Assembly: GCA_033032175.1 (NCBI GenBank)
Contig: CM065307.1
Location: 5,952,001 to 6,016,000 of the forward strand
DNA from: Saturnia japonica
Lineage: Eukaryota; Arthropoda; Insecta; Lepidoptera; Saturniidae
Length of the DNA: 64,000 bases
Direction: 5' to 3'
In this document: one piece after another, positions 58,441 through 64,000 of the stretch
How positions within the stretch are numbered: position 1 is the first letter of the stretch
How the letters are laid out: each line of letters starts with the position of its first letter
The notes under the pieces: generated by a model
What the model was told of the DNA's origin: nothing
Database searches by the model: none
The model's input: only the letters and a program-made list of their open reading frames with translations
Position numbers and translations under genes: made by a program

Positions 58441-59960
58441 AAAAGGTCACTCGATAGATACAGATCACTATATTAATAGTGAGTGACAAAGACTATATAC
58501 ATAATTCACATAGCTTATTTAAGTAAGTATTAATTCATATATTATAATTTATAAAACTTCTCGTGAAAACGAACAGATAGGTAAAGACGAAAAAGCTAGA
58601 CGAGCGATTAATCTAAGTTTAGAGAGTAAACAAGAAGGTGAAGTGATCAGCCGAGAACGATGTGGAAGTTTAATAAGCGTTAGTTAGCGGCGGTGAAGGC
58701 GCGAAGCCGGCAATAATGTTACCGTTATCTCCGGTGCGCCGCAAGATGGCAAACAAATTACTGATCTCTCTCTATGCTCTTCACTATTCCGTCACTAATA
58801 ATATAGGACGGTAATTTAATAAAATACATAATATTTAAGTACCGTAAAGTTCTTTATAGCATACCGTACGTAAAAGTCCGACACATAATTAAGCGATTTA
58901 AACATATTTAATTAGTCAGTATAATAAGCCAGCGAACATAACATTACAAATTAATACTTTCATCATTTCAACAAACATGGCCTATGTGTCTATGTAAGAC
59001 TATAATAAATATATTTGTTATATTGCAGAAATGTTACTGAACATTTTGTATTTATCTTATACAATGAGCATCTTCATTCACATTTAGGCTTTAATCTGTA
59101 CTCAAAATTCCAGTTAATTGTATTAAAAGACATGCGAGTTTTTCATTTCAGACCACTCGTCAAAATAATACTCATAACGTCCACCTTCAAGTTATTCATT
59201 AACTTCATTAAATGTCAACCGAGCTCTAAGTACGTACATTTCTATAATTGACTTTCTTCTCTTTGATTGATCTTTGGTTATATTAACGCCTAGATACCGT
59301 GTTGCCTTGTGACCGATGACATTTTTGTGGTACGGCTTCGCCAGTCTAGTGTGCGTAAAGGCATTGTTTCACTCACCTCGGCTGTTTTTATTTGCTGTAG
59401 GGATATCAAGTTAAAACATTTTACTTTAAAAGTGAAGGAAATTGTGCATAGTAGTTGAACATTTTTATATTATCTATCAACAGTGCCCGCGATCCCCGTC
59501 AGCATGATATTTCGTTTATGTAAATCAGTAATTAAAAAAAGTCAAAGATATGTATGTATATACTTGTATTTAAATTCAATATCGGTGGATTAATTGTGCC
59601 TCGTGCTTTGTGAATGTCTTTGGTGCTACTTACACCCTTCCTAAATACTCTGTGAATGCCTCTGACTCCCTAGCCGCAACATGAAATTTTCAGGCAGTAG
59701 TAGGATTATAGAACAGTTATTGAGACTATTAATGCATTAACGATGAACAGTACATTATAGCCGATAGGAAATTAGCTATAATTTCTTAGTAGCGTTTTTC
59801 TCGTTATTAAAACACTTGTATGCTCCGTGCAATGACCAAACGTTTTCACTTTGAGTTGTCATCTATCGTCCGCGGTCATAGTTATCGAGACGATCTAGTG
59901 GCTCACAAAACCAAGTTCCTAATGACTAAACATTAGAACCACATGACTTTTTTTTTTTGT
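58441..59960. other. no gene supported
   Basis: AT-rich. GATCTTTGGTTAT near 59269 resembles the start of miR-9 but lacks the rest of the mature sequence and a hairpin. Confidence 0.35.
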
Positions 59961-59969
59961 TTGCCATAC

Positions 59970-60193
59970 ACGCTACGATCTACCGCAGGTGCAGGTGTGT
60001 GTGCCTGCACAGATCGATCGTACTTCGTAGAAGTATAGGCACGTACGGATGCACAGGCTTACCATTGTCACTCAAAAAAGTGTATTATAGATTTTACACT
60101 GGTCGCCTGCGCAGATTTATAAAACTACGCAGTCTATTCCAATACACACTGCGGTTTACCTTTGCAGGCACACTCTCAGATAGATCGTAGCGT
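59970..60193. mobile_element. candidate MITE with short inverted repeats
   Basis: ACGCTACGATCTA (59970-59982) and TAGATCGTAGCGT (60181-60193) are inverted termini. Inner GTGTGCCTGCA and TGCAGGCACAC add a second inverted pair. The 224-bp body is non-coding. No target duplication is clear, so the superfamily is open. Confidence 0.5.
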
Positions 60194-60354
60194 TGTGATC
60201 GGCTTAAAGGTAATAGCGTTTTCGACTGAAACATTAATTGTAAAAAAAAGGTATGAAAGGGAAAATGTGCTGTGTTAAATAGGATTGTGTCTGACTGAAT
60301 CGTGATTACCATACACCAACCATTGGCACACTTAAACGGATATGCATCTTATAT

Positions 60355-60470
60355 GTCGCGTTCTGGGATCAGCTGATGTTATAAGTTGGAATAGTAGGGA
60401 TCGCGACCACCCTACACATAGAATTATACCCGTCACAATGATTTTCTTTTGGACTGACCTTAGCGAGTAC
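60355..60470 (+). repeat. diverged unit of the ~115-bp repeat seen at 32.8-33.1 kb
   Basis: GTCGCGTTCTGGGATCAGCT, CGACCACCCTACACAT and GATTTTCTTTTGGACTGACC match the shared blocks of the 32825-33107 array in the same order. A further, weaker unit may follow to about 60620. Confidence 0.5.
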
Positions 60471-60795
60471 AAATTCAATATTCTTGTGTAAGGCATTGAA
60501 GAAATCTTGAGACCCTGATCAGGTGCTGCCAACCAAATACTCATCGAAACGAACCTAACGAGCACAAACTTAGTGGTTTTACGTAAAGGCAATACGGAGG
60601 TCATACCATCACCTTCCAATATAGCCAATTAATGAAAAAGTATATATTTATCCACGTAATCTCAAATCATAAAGTATACTTTATAATTAAATAACATTTA
60701 TATTGCTCATAATAATTAATATATTATATTGTTATAGTAATTTTATAACCGCCGGAAAAAAATTTAATGCATTTATAACAACAAAACCGAGAAGA

Positions 60796-61018
60796 AATGA
60801 CCTAAGTTATTACCTATATCATCAGCTATCTATCAGTGAAAGTCCCGTCAAAATCGGTCCAACCGTTTCGAAGATTATCCGGAACAAACAGACAAACAAA
60901 AATTATAAAAATGTGCTTTTTGTTATAGTTATCATATATAATTTCATATGCATTTAGTAAACAACTGTTATTTTGACATTACAAACAGACACTTCAATTT
61001 TATTAATTGTATAGAAGA
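60796..61018 (-). mobile_element. Helitron fragment, copy F (5' half)
   Basis: AAATCGGTCCAACCGTTTCG at 60851 and the complement of the 5' end, TTATTAATTGTATAGAAGA, ending at 61018 before T match copy A at 1328-1846. The 3' half is missing. The mariner at 61029 lies just outside it. Confidence 0.7.
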
Positions 61019-61028
61019 TAAGATTATA

Positions 61029-62314
61029 ATAGGTCTTTACCTATGAAATTGCCGTTCTGCAGTACTGGCCATTTGAAATCAAAATAATTTTTGTTTGGCT
61101 AAGAATTCTAATTTCAAATTAATTTTATTTTAAAAACATGGAATTCTTTTTCCATAAGTAGTCATTTGTTTATTGATTAGTGTTACATTTTCATCGCATT
61201 TCAATCTTTTTTGTCATCATGGATACGTTAAAAATTCGAGTAATTATGGAATATGAGTACCGTCGTAGCAGCAACGCGGCACAAGCGGCACGCAACATCA
61301 ACGACGTTTACGGAGCTAACACTACAAACCAACGCACCACCTGTTATTGGTTTGCTCGCTTCCGTTCTGGGAATTTCGACCTGAAAAATGAACCTCGCGG
61401 TCGTCCGAAGACTTTGGTCGACAATGACGAATTAAAGGCGATTGTGGAAGCTGATGATACACAATCTACGGCTGAATTAGCAGCAGCTTTCGACGTTAGC
61501 GTCAAAACAATATTGGTCCATTTGCCTCAAATTGGCAAGGTAAAAAAGCTTGACAAATGGGTGCCCCACGATCTCAATGATCGCCAGCGCGAAGTACGCG
61601 TCGAGACGTGCCTTGCACTGCTCAACAGACACACAAATGAAGGAATTTTGAACCGCATTGTTACCTGCGATGAAAAATGGATTCTGTTTGATAACCGCAA
61701 GCGCTCAGCAAGTTCGTTGGATCCTGGTTCAGCACCTAAACAATGCCCTAAACGAAAACTTGCCCCTAGAAAAGTGATTGTCACTGATTGGTGGTCTAGC
61801 GCCGGTGTGATTCATCACAGCTTCTTACCAAACGGGGTGAGCATTACTGCAGATGTGTACTGTGAAGAACTGAACACAATGATGGAGAAGCTGGCACATC
61901 TCCAACCAGCATTGGACAATCGCTCGTCTCCGCTGCTCCTGCACGACAACGCGCGACCTCATACTGCACAGCAGACGGTCTCCAAATTGCAAGAACTGGA
62001 GTTGGAAGTTCTCCGTCATCCGCCCTACTCACCAGACCTTGCGCCTACAGACTACTACTTTTTCCAGAATTTGGATAACTCCTTAGCGGGGAAAAAATTC
62101 AATACCCGAGAGGCAGTACAAAATGCCTTTGAAGAATTTGTTGCCTCCCGTCCAGCTGATTTCTTTAAGAAGGGCATCAATAAACTGCCACTACGCTGGC
62201 AAAGATGCATTGATTGCATGGGTGATTACTTCGATTAATACAAAAAAAAATACATGAAAAAAATTCATTTAATTTTTTTTATACAAAACGGCAATTTCAT
62301 AGGTAAAGACCTAA
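61029..62314 (+). mobile_element. cecropia-type mariner element, complete with both inverted repeats
   Basis: The ends form a perfect 27-bp inverted repeat, 61030-61056 and 62287-62313, beginning TAGGTCTTTACCTATGAAAT. TA dinucleotides flank both sides, the mark of Tc1/mariner insertion; by analogy with the copy at 49.4 kb the duplicated TA is 61027-61028 and 62315-62316. The element is about 1.29 kb, the normal size for mariner, and holds one open transposase gene on the same strand. It sits about 10 bases beyond the end of a Helitron fragment (60796-61018). Perfect ends plus an open ORF suggest a recent insertion. The exact terminal base is uncertain by one or two positions. Confidence 0.95.
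61219..62238 (+). CDS. mariner transposase (DD34D), full-length ORF
   Basis: This ORF encodes a cut-and-paste transposase that binds the element's inverted repeats and moves it to TA sites. I chose the ATG at 61219 (MDTLKIRV) because it aligns with the usual mariner start; an upstream in-frame ATG at 61180 adds 13 residues. The resulting 339 residues match the family length of about 340-345. The N-terminal third is the paired helix-turn-helix region, closed by a GRPK motif near residue 60. WVPHDL lies near residue 120. The catalytic triad is intact: Asp in TCDEKWI, Asp in LLHDNARPH, and Asp in SPDLAPTDYYFF with 34 residues between the last two. There is no internal stop or frameshift. One oddity is Ser-Ser before LDPG, where relatives usually have Gln-Trp, so activity is not certain. 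Shadow ORFs on the other strand are not real. Confidence 0.93.
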   Translation: MDTLKIRVIMEYEYRRSSNAAQAARNINDVYGANTTNQRTTCYWFARFRSGNFDLKNEPRGRPKTLVDNDELKAIVEADDTQSTAELAAAFDVSVKTILVHLPQIGKVKKLDKWVPHDLNDRQREVRVETCLALLNRHTNEGILNRIVTCDEKWILFDNRKRSASSLDPGSAPKQCPKRKLAPRKVIVTDWWSSAGVIHHSFLPNGVSITADVYCEELNTMMEKLAHLQPALDNRSSPLLLHDNARPHTAQQTVSKLQELELEVLRHPPYSPDLAPTDYYFFQNLDNSLAGKKFNTREAVQNAFEEFVASRPADFFKKGINKLPLRWQRCIDCMGDYFD

Positions 62315-62815
62315 TATATATGTAAAAATGAATTTAAGTGACTTATGACTAATCACAATATTTATTTATGGAATGTAATCTTCTTATTCTTACCTTTTTA
62401 TGACGTATTTTTTGCGAAGTTTGATGACACAAAAAACTATTTTTAATTATAATTGCGAGAGCAAGAATACGTCTATACTCTATGGTGCGCTAAATGTACC
62501 TGACAGCGGTTTTATTTTTGATGGTTTTCAAAAATACTCCTTTGAAACATCGGACCATGAATCTAGACATGTATATAATCAAAGCATTAGATAGATACAG
62601 AGTAAATTTTTTTTTTAAATACAGAAAACCGAATAATTAAATACAATATGGTACGTTATATGCATATGCAGTTTGAGGTTAATTTTTACAGTAAAAGTGC
62701 TACACAGTATAAAACGTCGAAGCGGCGTAAACATGAGGCCATGAAACGGACAATTAGGATTTAAAATGTACGCTAGTCAAGCGCGTAAAAGCACAACGCG
62801 TTGCATGCAGAGTAG
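62315..62815. other. AT-rich sequence, no gene seen
   Basis: Nothing is recognised on either strand. Confidence 0.35.
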
Positions 62816-62819
62816 GGAC

Positions 62820-63300
62820 GATGCGACCAGTCAAAGCGAGAATAATCTCATAACCGCCGCCCGGGTACGACAGGACCAGCTTATGCTGAGCGCCCTCAGG
62901 CTTACTTGAGATCTTTCTTTGAGCAAACAGTATTCAGCCGGGCGACGAGTTAGCCGGGCTCGAGTCGCTTCTAAGAGAAAGCATTTTTCAAGTTTTATTA
63001 TCTTTGAATATTATATAATTACAAAGTCGGTCGCAGTTCATTCGGCAAATTGTTCGTGCGAGTCGGAGTTAGCGTTACAATGAATTCATAGCAGTTTCGG
63101 CATAGCGGGCGCGACAATTAACCGAGTACAAGTTTCGCAAGTGGTTATCGGCCCGCCTATTCTAGCGGTCTGTATACTCCATTTTCTCTGTAGCCGGTGA
63201 TGCGTGACAGCAATCGGGCTCGGCTCAGCGATTCCGATCCGATCCATAGCAGCCAGTTCAGCCAGTTGCTCGCTTTCCATTGCAACATTTGATTACGCGC
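62820..63300. promoter_or_regulatory. GC-richer block, possible regulatory region
   Basis: Patches at 62840-62980 and 63100-63300 are non-repetitive and CpG-containing. Minus ORFs 63086-63280 and 63157-63342 overlap there without domain or splice support. Confidence 0.22.
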
Positions 63301-63714
63301 TTCTACTTTTAAGACTTGGCGAGTCCTCATGATAATATGCAATAACAGTTATTATTTGCAACGCCAATTACTAACAGAAATTTTATTTTGCGGGCAATCA
63401 ATTTACTCATACGGGATTAAAAAATACACAGAGAAAGAATTTAAAGAAATCCATTTCGCAAAATCTTAAAACCATAGTGTAAATAGAAGACTGATTGTTA
63501 TTCCATAGTTTATTTATTGGAAGCTACATCATGTTTGTAGTCTACCTTATCTAAAAAACGAAAAAGAAATCCTATATCTACACAAGTTTTTCATAAAGGT
63601 AAACAACTAGAGCGCATAGACACTCGGTAACGGTACAGAAACATCGGGTATCATTTGCAAACACAGTACGTTGTTTAGTGCTACTAGAAAAATCGGGAAA
63701 TCGGTGAGAGAAAG

Positions 63715-63860
63715 TGTTCATATGTGAAAGAGGGGCGGCACGGGCGAAGGCGGGCGTGAGGCGGCGGCGAGCGGCTGAAGAAGGCCCGCGCAGTTTAATT
63801 TCCCACGAGGTCGATCTCTGCGCCGCGGAGCTCAGCCCGCGGGAATTAATTGCCAGTAAT
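63715..63860. promoter_or_regulatory. GC-rich island, possible promoter
   Basis: GGGCGAAGGCGGGCGTGAGG and GCGCCGCGGAGCTCAGCCCG make this one of the most GC-rich patches. GGGAATTAATTGCC follows. No ORF. It may belong to a gene beyond the window edge. The flanks 63301-63714 and 63861-64000 show nothing recognisable. Confidence 0.25.
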
Positions 63861-64000
63861 GAATAGTCAAGTGAACATCCGTTAATTATGTATATCGTCT
63901 ATAGTTAAAAACTGTAAAAATAACTTTAGATAAAATAGCGAATTTTGTGAGCTTTTGTGTATGTGGAAGGTATTTATTCTCTGGAAGTAACTATTTAACT

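Noticed and set aside
59262..59300. ATCTTTGGTTAT as a possible miR-9
   Set aside because: Only about 12 bases match; the rest of the mature sequence and a hairpin partner are absent.
61527..62032. Minus-strand ORFs inside the mariner (61527-61784, 61825-62019, 61844-62032)
   Set aside because: Shadows of the intact transposase on the opposite strand.
1..64000. CRISPR, toxin-antitoxin, phage or bacterial contamination
   Set aside because: No regularly spaced repeats, operon-like gene packing or ribosome binding sites; repeat content is insect throughout.

Overview
The window looks like AT-rich, gene-poor nuclear DNA of a moth or butterfly (Lepidoptera), probably a long intron or an intergenic regulatory region. 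The lepidopteran call rests on the repeats. There are several Helitron-type elements ending in GGGCACAGCTAG or a close variant, a tRNA-derived SINE with perfect A and B boxes, cecropia-type mariners with the TTAGGTCC end, and jockey-like LINE debris. I found no rRNA, tRNA, CRISPR, bacterial operon or virus-like gene, and no host protein that I can name.

Layout. 1-4.3 kb: GC-richer islands and three Helitron copies. 4.3-9.3 kb: a dense transposon cluster, with a foldback element, a hAT-type element with perfect 8-bp target duplications, a LINE 3' fragment, a mariner 5' fragment and a second hAT-type element. 9.3-25 kb: mostly unique sequence with GC-rich islands, one full Helitron at 12.7-13.2 kb and Helitron pieces. 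25.4-26.4 kb: a Helitron with a SINE inserted in it. 27.3-27.8 kb: the strongest CpG-rich island, with ORFs starting on both strands. 29.8-33.2 kb: another Helitron and a head-to-head ~115-bp repeat. 33-41.5 kb: many short GC-rich islands. 41.9-43.3 kb: dispersed repeat, poly(C), dead reverse transcriptase and Helitron. 45.7-47.0 kb: a nearly intact DD41D mariner-type element. 49.4-50.7 kb: a dead cecropia-type mariner. 54.1-54.9 kb: Helitron and hAT-type MITE. 57.6-58.4 kb: dead jockey-like LINE. 60.0-62.3 kb: MITE candidate, ~115-bp repeat unit, Helitron fragment and a mariner with an intact 339-residue transposase ORF. 62.8-63.9 kb: GC-rich islands.

The only convincing protein-coding genes are transposon genes. 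Non-repetitive islands of higher GC, scattered through AT-rich sequence, are the likeliest host-functional parts (enhancers, promoter, short exons). A few segments carry good splice signals and open frames, but such pairs also arise by chance over 64 kb, so they are given as candidates only. I saw no clear undescribed multi-gene system. The items most worth checking are the two recent mariners, the hAT-type elements with target duplications, the SINE-in-Helitron nest, the head-to-head repeat, and the 27.3-27.8 kb island.
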